Both the position numbers and the translations under genes were made by a program. A DNA stretch of 10,923 nt from an uncultured Collinsella sp. (lineage in GTDB: Bacteria > Actinomycetota > Coriobacteriia > Coriobacteriales > Coriobacteriaceae): contig CAJKFS010000060.1 of NCBI GenBank assembly GCA_905199225.1, positions 1 to 10,923 of the forward strand, written 5' to 3'. The notes under the pieces are model-generated. The model was not told the DNA's origin and searched no databases. It saw nothing but the letters and a program-made list of their open reading frames with translations. Shown here in pieces: positions 5,537 through 10,923 of the stretch (its first letter is position 1; each line of letters starts with the position of its first letter).

Positions 5537-6372
5537 ATGAGGGTTATCCAGCGCATTAACCATAACGCTGCCATCTGCGAAGACGGCGCGGGGCGTCAGC
5601 TTATCGCGCTGGGTCGTGGTATCGGCTTTGGCGATATGCCGCATGAGGTCGACCTGGATGTCATCACGCGTACCTTTTACGCATTGATTCAAAGTACCTG
5701 GCGTTTATTGATGAGGTCGACCCCGAGGTGCTGGAGTTTTCTGCTCAGCTGGCTGATATCGCAACCGGACAGCTTTCGTACGAATTGAGCCCTAACCTCC
5801 CCATTACACTGGCGGACCATATCCAGTTTGCCATTAAGCGCGCCCGCGAACACATGGTGGTGTCGTTGCCGCTCGAGCGCGATCTGGAGCAGCTGCATCC
5901 CATCGAATACCGCTTGGGCGAGCTGGCTGTTCGCGGCATCCAGAAAAGCTTCCGTGTGCGTATGCCCCGAAGCGAGGCCGCGGGCATTGCCATGTCGATT
6001 GTCAACGCATCGGTTAAGCCGAGCGAGCGGCGCGTGCTTGCCGAGCAGCACGAGGAGCGACTGCTCGATATGACGGTCGCGATTATTCAAGAAGAGTTGG
6101 GTGTGACGGTCGATCGCTCGTCGTTCGCCTTTGCCCGCTTTGCCACTCATGTGCGCTATCTGCTCGACCGCGTGGCAAAGAAAGAGCCGATCGATACCGA
6201 GAACTCCGGTCTTTACGACGTGCTCGTGGAGCAGTATCCGGCGGCATCGCGTTGCGCTCACCGTGTCGACGATCTGATTCAAGAGACCTTTGGCGAGCCA
6301 TTGGCCCAAGAGGAGCTCGTCTATCTGATCATGCATGTGAATCGCGTGGCTTCTGTCCACTCGGATAAATAG
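5537..6372 (+). pseudogene. licT: LicT/BglG-family transcription antiterminator, interrupted by a one-base frameshift
   Basis: The product would be 278 residues, the LicT length, if one base is restored near 5676-5686. ATG 5537 (AGGAG at 5522-5526) begins the RNA-binding CAT domain with the expected N10, G26, R27 and F31. After 'TRTFYA' the reading must shift by -1 to continue as 'IDSKYLAFIDEVDPEVLEFS'; a missing A in GC(A)ATTGAT would explain it. PRD1 and PRD2 follow intact. Restored numbering puts regulatory histidines at H95, H205 and H267, but the second PRD1 histidine is S154 ('GIAMSIVNA'). In this family, HPr phosphorylation activates and the cognate EII phosphorylation inhibits RNA binding. 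As written, the first frame stops at 5788, giving 83 residues: CAT plus a foreign tail. No canonical slippery heptamer is present, so mutation or sequencing error is likelier than programmed shifting. The target is the RAT at 6485-6521. Confidence 0.88.
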
Positions 6373-6400
6373 GCTCTCTGGTATTTCCTTTCCGTCATGG

Positions 6401-6435
6401 CGACCGTTCGCGGGTCGTTTGCTACCGTTCGTCGG
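6401..6435 (+). terminator. Two small tandem hairpins after the antiterminator gene
   Basis: CGACC/GGTCG (6401-6405 with 6413-6417, then TTT) and TACCG/CGGTA (6423-6427 with about 6432-6436) form two short stems. The first could be a weak terminator for the antiterminator gene. The same DNA holds the direct repeat ACCGTTCG at 6403-6410 and 6424-6431, exactly 21 bp apart, so a protein-binding role is an alternative. Confidence 0.3.
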
Positions 6436-6467
6436 TAATCTGAGCCGCAACGAACGCATCTGCCGCA

Positions 6468-6473
6468 TATACT
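6468..6473 (+). promoter_or_regulatory. Candidate -10 element of the PTS gene
   Basis: TATACT matches the -10 consensus at 5 of 6 positions and would start transcription near 6480, just before the RAT, as in bgl/lic leaders. No recognisable -35 is found 16-18 bp upstream, which may indicate activator dependence. Confidence 0.45.
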
Positions 6474-6484
6474 CGCCGTGTGTT

Positions 6485-6521
6485 GGGTGTTACTCACGGC
6501 GCAGCTCCGAGAGGCACTACC
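6485..6521 (+). promoter_or_regulatory. RAT-like ribonucleic antiterminator (CAT-domain binding site)
   Basis: The 5' half GGGTGTTACTC (6485-6495) and 3' half GAGGCACTACC (6511-6521) correspond to the two halves of the known RAT of sac/bgl/lic operons (GGATTGTTACTG ... CAGGCAAAACC). The TGTTACT and AGGCA internal-loop blocks are conserved, and CTC/GAG replaces CTG/CAG as a compensated pair. The apical loop (6496-6510) is longer than usual. The 3' half is shared with the terminator that follows, so the two folds exclude each other. The LicT-type gene immediately upstream is the natural ligand source. Confidence 0.72.
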
Positions 6522-6574
6522 GATTCTGCCGAGACCATAATTGGGTCTCTGTCGGTTGTGCGTGGGGCTTTTTT
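6504..6574 (+). terminator. Riboregulated intrinsic terminator before the PTS gene
   Basis: A long interrupted stem can form: GCTCC (6504-6508) with GGGGC (6564-6568), GCAC (6514-6517) with GTGC (6558-6561), ACCGA (6519-6523) with TCGGT (6552-6556), and GAGACC (6531-6536) with GGTCTC (6544-6549). The base of the stem is followed directly by six T (6569-6574). Because 6511-6521 also belong to the RAT, protein binding there would block this terminator and let transcription continue. Confidence 0.75.
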
Positions 6575-6712
6575 CATGTCGATCCACCCGGGAATCACAT
6601 GCAAATCAATCTCTTGCCAACTGATATCGCGCGCTGCGCAGGCGCGAGCGGAATCGTGCGTCTTGGCGCCGTGAAGTCCCACGGCCTTTAGTTGGAAGAG
6701 AAGGGATTCGAC
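6575..6712 (+). other. Untranslated leader between terminator and PTS start
   Basis: This 138-nt stretch has no convincing ORF. It contains GC-rich self-complementary DNA near 6628-6650 and a clean hairpin, GCCGTG/CACGGC (6668-6673 with 6680-6685), followed by CTTTAG. The ribosome site AAGGGA (6701-6706) is near its end. A role in mRNA stability or translation is possible but unproven. Confidence 0.4.
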
Positions 6713-8161
6713 ATGGCTGTCGATAACAAGAAGATTGCCGAGGACGTGCTTGCTGCCGTCGGCGGCGCCTCCAATGTGACGAACGCGACGCACTGCATGA
6801 CCCGCTTGCGTCTGAACCTCAAAGATCAGTCCATTCCCAATGATAATGAAGTTAAGAAGATCAAGGGCGTGCTGGGCGCACAGTGGTCTGGCGGCCAGTA
6901 TCAGGTCATCATTGGCCAGAACGTGCCGAAGGTCTATGACGCCGCCATTGCGCTGGGCGTCAAGGGCGAAGGCTCCATTGACGAGAACCTCGATGGCGGC
7001 ATCAAGGAGCCACTGACGGTCAAGACTGCGGGCAAGAAGGCCCTTAACTACCTGTCCAAGACAATGTGCATGACGATCCCCATTATCATGGGCGCCGCCA
7101 TGTTCCGCACACTTGCCGTACTTTGCGGCGACGGCATGCTCGGTATCTGGTCTGCAGATTCTGACATCTACAACTTCTTCTACAACTGGATTTACAACGC
7201 CGGCTATTATTTCCTCCCTGTCTATCTGGGTTGGGCTGCCGCAAAGCAGCTCGGCTGCAGCCAGCCGCTCGGCATGATGCTCGGCGGCGTGCTCATTGCC
7301 CCCGAGTTCATGACGTTGGTCAACGCCGCTGCGGATTCTGGTGCTACGACCACGATGGTTTACGGCGTGCTCCCGGCTCAGCTGAACAACTATTCTGCGA
7401 CCGTGCTCCCCATGCTGCTGTCTATGCCGGTGCTGATGGTCGTCGAGAAGTTCATGAAGAAGATCATCCCCGACATGCTCTCCACGGTGTTTGTGCCCGT
7501 GTGCACCATGGCTGTGATGACCCCCGTTTCCCTGTGCGCCCTAGCTCCGATTGGTTCCATTCTGGGCGACCTGGTCGGCAACTTTATGTTCGGCCTCGGA
7601 AACGCTGGCGGCATCGTCACGATCCTCTCCCTCGTCGCCATTGCCGCGCTTTGGGAGTTCCTGGTTATGACCGGTATGCACCAGGTTCTGATTGCCCTCG
7701 GCATTGTGCAGGTGCTCACCTCAGGGTCTGACTCCTGCGTTATGGTCGCGGGTGCTATCGCTCAGTTCGCCACGTGGGGCATGGCCTTCGGTGCCTTCCT
7801 GCGCCTTAAGGAGGTCGACGAAAAGGGCGCTATGCTTGGTTTCTCGCTCTCCGGCATTGTCGGTGGCGTGACGGAGCCCGCGCTGTATGGCTGCGGCTTT
7901 AAGTATACTCGCTGCCTGGGTGCCATGGTCGCGGGCGGCGCTATCGGCGGCCTGATCGCGGCTATCACTAATGTGACCACGTATGTTTTGGGCGCAACTA
8001 ATATCCTTGGTATTACAGGTTATGTTGCAGGCGGAACTGCTAATCTCGTATGGGGCTGCGTTGCATCGGGCACTGCATTTGTTGCCGCCGCTGCCATCGC
8101 CTACTTCTTTGGCTTTACCAAGGAGCAGCTCGACGAAGACGCTGCTGCCGCCAAAGCCTAA
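6713..8161 (+). CDS. PTS glucoside-family EIIBC permease (no EIIA domain)
   Basis: This 482-residue membrane protein imports and phosphorylates a sugar, with phosphate relayed from HPr. The EIIB domain (about 1-90) has the phosphorylated cysteine C28 in 'ATHCMTRLRL'. The EIIC domain (about 105-470) has multiple hydrophobic helices, H323 in 'TGMHQ' and the sugar-site motif GGVTEPALYG (384-393, E388), all typical of the glucose/glucoside superfamily (BglP, AscF, TreB, ScrA). It ends at a short acidic/Ala tail without the EIIA domain found in BglF, so an EIIA from another locus must supply phosphate. I use ATG 6713 (AAGGGA 6 nt upstream) rather than an in-frame TTG at 6692. The upstream antiterminator gene and RAT indicate sugar-induced antitermination. 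A following deacetylase-like gene hints at an N-acetylated or related disaccharide, but the substrate is not determined. Confidence 0.93.
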   Translation: MAVDNKKIAEDVLAAVGGASNVTNATHCMTRLRLNLKDQSIPNDNEVKKIKGVLGAQWSGGQYQVIIGQNVPKVYDAAIALGVKGEGSIDENLDGGIKEPLTVKTAGKKALNYLSKTMCMTIPIIMGAAMFRTLAVLCGDGMLGIWSADSDIYNFFYNWIYNAGYYFLPVYLGWAAAKQLGCSQPLGMMLGGVLIAPEFMTLVNAAADSGATTTMVYGVLPAQLNNYSATVLPMLLSMPVLMVVEKFMKKIIPDMLSTVFVPVCTMAVMTPVSLCALAPIGSILGDLVGNFMFGLGNAGGIVTILSLVAIAALWEFLVMTGMHQVLIALGIVQVLTSGSDSCVMVAGAIAQFATWGMAFGAFLRLKEVDEKGAMLGFSLSGIVGGVTEPALYGCGFKYTRCLGAMVAGGAIGGLIAAITNVTTYVLGATNILGITGYVAGGTANLVWGCVASGTAFVAAAAIAYFFGFTKEQLDEDAAAAKA

Positions 8162-8188
8162 AGCATCCGTTCGGTAGGACAATTATCT

Positions 8189-8220
8189 GGGGCACTTGGC
8201 TGCGCTTCAAGTGTCCCTTT
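8189..8220 (+). terminator. Hairpin between the PTS gene and chbG, partial terminator
   Basis: GGGGCACTTG (8189-8198) pairs with CAAGTGTCCC (8208-8217) through 10 bp with one G-U, loop of 9 nt, followed by TTTCC. With only three U, it probably reduces rather than abolishes expression of the downstream gene, or protects the 3' end of the PTS message. Confidence 0.6.
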
Positions 8221-8238
8221 CCGTAGATGGGGGTCAAT

Positions 8239-9003
8239 ATGAAGCAATTGCTCATTCGTGCCGACGATATCGGTTATTCGTATGCCGTTAACCTGGGGAT
8301 TGCCCGCAGTATCAATGAGGGCCTGGTGCGCTCGGCGGGACTTATGCCCAATATGCCCGAGGCCGAGCGTGGCTGGTCGCTCGTGGCGGATGTCGGCATT
8401 GCGGTGGGTCAGCATACCAACGTGTGCCTGGGCAAGCCGTGTGCCGACCCGGCGCTCATTCCGAGCATGCTCAACGAGAACGGCGAGTTCCATAGCAGCC
8501 GTACCTTCCGCGATCATTTTAAGCGCGGCGAGGAGTTGATAGACTTCGACGAGGCCTGCATCGAGATCCGCGCGCAGCATGACCGCTTTGTCGAGATCGT
8601 GGGCCGCGAGCCCGATTACTTTGAGGCCCATGCCGTCATGAGCAAAAACCTTAACCGAGCGATCTCGGCGGTTGCTCAGGAGCTGGGCCTTAAGGAGCAA
8701 AAGGCGAGCTTCGACCCCGCGGCTGTGGTGCATTGCGGAGATACTGATCTGCGCATGGTGATGCGCTCGATGGAGCCGGGCTACGAGCCCAAAGAGGCAA
8801 TCATGCAGACGGTTCGCGAGATGGTGGACGGCGAGACGGTCGTCTTTGTGTGCCATCCGGGCTATCTCGATCGTTTTATCCTGGAGAACAGCTCGCTCAC
8901 GACCGATCGTACCAAGGAAGTCGATGCGCTGATCGACCCCGAGCTTCGCGCTTGGCTCGAGTCTCAATCCGATCTTCGCCTGATCGACTACCGCGACCTG
9001 TAA
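8239..9003 (+). CDS. chbG: ChbG/YdjC-family carbohydrate deacetylase
   Basis: This 254-residue protein belongs to the YdjC family, whose best-known member ChbG removes an acetyl group from chitobiose phosphate or related chito-oligosaccharides. The metal-site residues appear in family order: D10 in 'IRADDIGYS', H59 in 'VGQHTN' and H131 in 'FEAHAVMS'. H206 in 'VCHPGYLD' is the conserved C-terminal histidine. Length matches ChbG (about 250). ATG 8239 is preferred over 8227 because a G-rich ribosome site (8229-8234) lies just before it and the family starts at this 'MKQLLIRADD'-like sequence. It follows the PTS gene by 77 bp and a leaky terminator, so it is probably co-expressed and acts in the cytoplasm on the imported phospho-sugar. 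The exact substrate is inferred; other acyl-sugars are possible. Confidence 0.88.
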   Translation: MKQLLIRADDIGYSYAVNLGIARSINEGLVRSAGLMPNMPEAERGWSLVADVGIAVGQHTNVCLGKPCADPALIPSMLNENGEFHSSRTFRDHFKRGEELIDFDEACIEIRAQHDRFVEIVGREPDYFEAHAVMSKNLNRAISAVAQELGLKEQKASFDPAAVVHCGDTDLRMVMRSMEPGYEPKEAIMQTVREMVDGETVVFVCHPGYLDRFILENSSLTTDRTKEVDALIDPELRAWLESQSDLRLIDYRDL

Positions 9004-9010
9004 GGACCCA

Positions 9011-9047
9011 AGTCACCACAAAGGGGACAGTCGCCTTTGTGGTGGTT
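9011..9047. repeat. Palindromic hairpin, possible dispersed intergenic repeat
   Basis: ACCACAAAGG (9015-9024) and CCTTTGTGGT (9034-9043) form a perfect 10-bp stem around GGACAGTCG, extendable by a few C-G, G-U and A-T pairs to 9011-9047. No U-tract follows. Palindromes with this GGGGACAG(T/G)C core resemble short repeats I recall in many bacterial genomes, but copy number cannot be seen here. The true terminator is the next hairpin. Confidence 0.5.
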
Positions 9048-9049
9048 CT

Positions 9050-9084
9050 GGCGCCGTTGCCATTATGGCGGCGGCGCCTTTTTT
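9050..9084 (+). terminator. Strong intrinsic terminator after chbG
   Basis: A 13-bp stem (9050-9062 with 9066-9078, two G-U pairs, loop TTA) is followed at once by six T (9079-9084). This is the clearest terminator in the window and marks the end of the sugar locus. Confidence 0.93.
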
Positions 9085-9142
9085 GTCCGCGTGGCGCGGT
9101 AGAGTGTAGGCGGTTGAAATTTGCGTCCATCGAGGAGCTGCT

Positions 9143-10900
9143 ATGAACGAGATCAAGTGCCCGCATTGCGGCGAAGTTTTTAAGGTCGATGCGTCCGGCT
9201 ATGCGGATATCGTCAAGCAAGTGCGCGATGCCGAGTTCTCGCGCGATCTTGATGAGCGCGTAGCGGCGGCTCGACGCGAGGGCGAGCAGGCGCTGGAGCT
9301 TGAGCGTTCGCGTTCGGCGTCTGCCCTGCAGGAGGCGGAGTCTCAACGCGACGCTCAGCTTGTCGAGCAGAAGAACACTGCGGATCAGAAACTGGCGCAA
9401 GAGGTTGCCAAGCGCGATGCTGAGCTTGCCGAGCTGCGCGCTAAGCTCGAGGGCGCTGCCGCAGAGCGCGAGAGTGCAAGCCAGCGCGCGGCGGTTGAGG
9501 CACGAGCCAATGCTCAAAAAGAGAATGCCAAACTCCAGCGTGAGATTGATAGCCTGCGTGCGCAGCTTGGGCGCAAAGATGACGAAGCAAAGCTTGCCGA
9601 GTCGGCGGCGCGCAACGCTGCTCAAAACGATTTAGCTGCACGTGATGCTCAGATTGCCGAGCTGCAGGCCAAGCTTGCCGCGGCGGACAAGGCCCAGGAG
9701 ATGGCGCTTGCCGCCGCTGCGGCTGAGTCGCAGCGCGAGCTCGATGCCGCTCGCAGCGAGGCCGAGCGCGCGCTTACTGACTATCGCGCGACGGTACAAG
9801 AGAAGTTTTCCGCCGCTAAGGCACAGTCCGAGCAAGAGGCCGAGGGTCTGCGTGCCCAGCTGCGCGAGCAGGAACTGATGGCAAAAATGAACCTGTCGGA
9901 GGCGGTTGCCGCGGCGGAGCGAGAGCGCGATGAGGCGCGTGCCAAACTGACGAGCGAGCTGGCGGTGCGCGATTCTCGCGAGGAACAGGCCAAGGCGGCA
10001 CACGAGCTCGAGCTTGCGCAGGCCAAGCGTGCGAGCGATGACCTGATTCGCTATAAGGATGAAGAGATCGAGCGCCTTAAGGACATGAAGGTCCGCCTGT
10101 CCACCAAGATGGTGGGTGAGTCGCTCGAGCAGCACTGCGAGACCGAGTTTAACCGTCTGCGCATGACGGCGTTTCCTAACGCGTACTTCGAGAAGGATAA
10201 CGATGCGTCCGAGGGCACCAAGGGCGACTTTATCTTCCGCGAGTGCGACGCAAGCGGTAACGAGGTCATTTCGATTATGTTCGAGATGAAAAACGAGAAC
10301 GACGAGACCGCGACCAAGCATAAAAACGAGGACTTCTTTAAGAAACTCGATCACGATCGTCGCCAGAAAGGCTGTGAGTACGCGGTGCTCTGCACGCTGC
10401 TCGAGCCCGAGAGCGAGCTTTACAACGCGGGAATCGTGGACGTGAGCTATCGCTACGAGAAGATGTACGTGATTCGCCCGCAGTTCTTTATTCCCATGAT
10501 CACGCTTCTTCGCAACGCCGCCATGGGTTCGCTTCGCTATAAGCAGGAGCTGGCGGAGTACAAACAGCAGAATATCGACGTTACGAACTTCGAAGCCAAG
10601 ATGGAGAAGTTCAAGAATGATTTCGGCCGCAACTACGAGATCGCGAGCCGCAAGTTCCAAACGGCGATCGATGAGATCGACAAGACGATTAGCCACCTGC
10701 AGAAAACCAAGGAGGCGTTGCTGTCCTCCGAGAACAATCTGCGCCTAGCCAACAAGAAGGCGGACGATCTTACCATTCGCAAGCTCACGTGGGGCAACAA
10801 GACCATGAAGGCCGCGTTTGACGAGGCGCGCGGGGCTGCGACAGAGACAAACGATGAGCCAGCCGAGGCGGATTCGTATGAGGTCGAGGGTGCCGAGTAA
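9143..10900 (+). CDS. DUF2130 protein: long coiled coil with PD-(D/E)XK-like core
   Basis: This 585-residue protein begins with CPHCG (C6, C9) and 'SGYADIVKQVRDAEF', typical of DUF2130 proteins. A very long Ala/Glu/Arg-rich coiled coil runs from about 25 to 320. The conserved core follows: 'MVGESLEQHCETEF' (from 323), G361-D362-F, then 'FEMKNE' with E381 and K383. The D...E-x-K arrangement is that of PD-(D/E)XK nucleases, and the coil-plus-nuclease layout recalls RmuC, so action on DNA is plausible but not established. A second helical stretch (about 475-550) and an acidic tail end the protein. ATG 9143 has GAGGAG (9132-9137) 5 nt upstream. The gene follows a strong terminator, so it is transcribed separately; I found no convincing promoter between 9085 and 9131. 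The N-terminal CxxC stands alone, so any metal site there would need dimerisation. Confidence 0.9.
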   Translation: MNEIKCPHCGEVFKVDASGYADIVKQVRDAEFSRDLDERVAAARREGEQALELERSRSASALQEAESQRDAQLVEQKNTADQKLAQEVAKRDAELAELRAKLEGAAAERESASQRAAVEARANAQKENAKLQREIDSLRAQLGRKDDEAKLAESAARNAAQNDLAARDAQIAELQAKLAAADKAQEMALAAAAAESQRELDAARSEAERALTDYRATVQEKFSAAKAQSEQEAEGLRAQLREQELMAKMNLSEAVAAAERERDEARAKLTSELAVRDSREEQAKAAHELELAQAKRASDDLIRYKDEEIERLKDMKVRLSTKMVGESLEQHCETEFNRLRMTAFPNAYFEKDNDASEGTKGDFIFRECDASGNEVISIMFEMKNENDETATKHKNEDFFKKLDHDRRQKGCEYAVLCTLLEPESELYNAGIVDVSYRYEKMYVIRPQFFIPMITLLRNAAMGSLRYKQELAEYKQQNIDVTNFEAKMEKFKNDFGRNYEIASRKFQTAIDEIDKTISHLQKTKEALLSSENNLRLANKKADDLTIRKLTWGNKTMKAAFDEARGAATETNDEPAEADSYEVEGAE

Positions 10901-10923
10901 GGCATAGCGTATAGCGCAAAAGC

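Noticed and set aside
5676..5690. Programmed -1 ribosomal frameshifting in the antiterminator
   Set aside because: The bases ACC TTT TAC GCA do not form a canonical X-XXY-YYZ slippery heptamer and no obvious stimulatory pseudoknot was seen; a simple one-base deletion is enough.
5728..6372. PRD1-PRD2 part of the antiterminator as an independent gene starting at GTG 5728
   Set aside because: The proposed start has no properly spaced ribosome site, and conserved linker residues (IDSKYLAFIDE) are encoded upstream in the same frame, so it is the second half of a frameshifted gene.
9632..10696. A 354-codon minus-strand open frame inside the DUF2130 gene
   Set aside because: Leu/Arg/Ala-rich low-complexity complement of the coiled-coil coding sequence; no ribosome site or family match.

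Overview
The window looks like chromosome from a GC-rich, anaerobic, gut-type Actinomycetota, most likely class Coriobacteriia and near Collinsella. This is inferred from protein families and codon bias: a reverse-type rubrerythrin, a LicT-type antiterminator with a glucoside-family PTS permease, a DUF2130 protein and, at the left end, a DUF559-like protein of a kind I remember as common in Coriobacteriia. No rRNA, tRNA, CRISPR array or insertion sequence is visible. Genus-level placement is not proven from the sequence alone.

Layout. (1) 1-850 is AT-richer than the rest. It holds the 3' part of a divergent DUF559/Vsr-like nuclease-fold gene, ending inside a roughly 123-bp imperfect inverted repeat (727-849). 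(2) A rubrerythrin gene lies on the minus strand (981-1541), with its own promoter, structured leader and intrinsic terminator. (3) Divergent from it, an iron-type alcohol dehydrogenase (1799-3019) and a class-3-like aldehyde dehydrogenase (3028-4407) form a tight two-gene operon behind two Rex-like palindromes. (4) 4474-4851 holds two small ORFs of unknown function: a Cys-rich one and one that is acidic then basic. (5) 4918-5463 is a small calcineurin-like metallophosphoesterase. (6) 5537-9003 is a sugar-uptake locus: a LicT/BglG antiterminator with a one-base frameshift, a leader with a RAT-like antiterminator overlapping an intrinsic terminator, a PTS EIIBC permease without EIIA, and a ChbG/YdjC-type deacetylase behind a partial terminator. 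(7) 9143-10900 is a DUF2130 coiled-coil protein with a PD-(D/E)XK-like core.

How the parts fit. The rubrerythrin and the dehydrogenase pair suggest oxidative-stress defence beside redox-linked alcohol/aldehyde metabolism, perhaps sensing NADH through a Rex-type repressor. The sugar locus has the logic of bgl/lic systems: phosphorylation-controlled antitermination at the RAT opens transcription of the permease. The antiterminator is broken exactly between its RNA-binding domain and its regulatory domains. As written, the locus could therefore be silent, or constitutively on if the free RNA-binding domain is made. I found no clearly new multi-gene defence or mobile system. The best leads are the frameshifted antiterminator/RAT switch, the twin Rex-like operators, the long hairpin at 727-849 and the two small ORFs.
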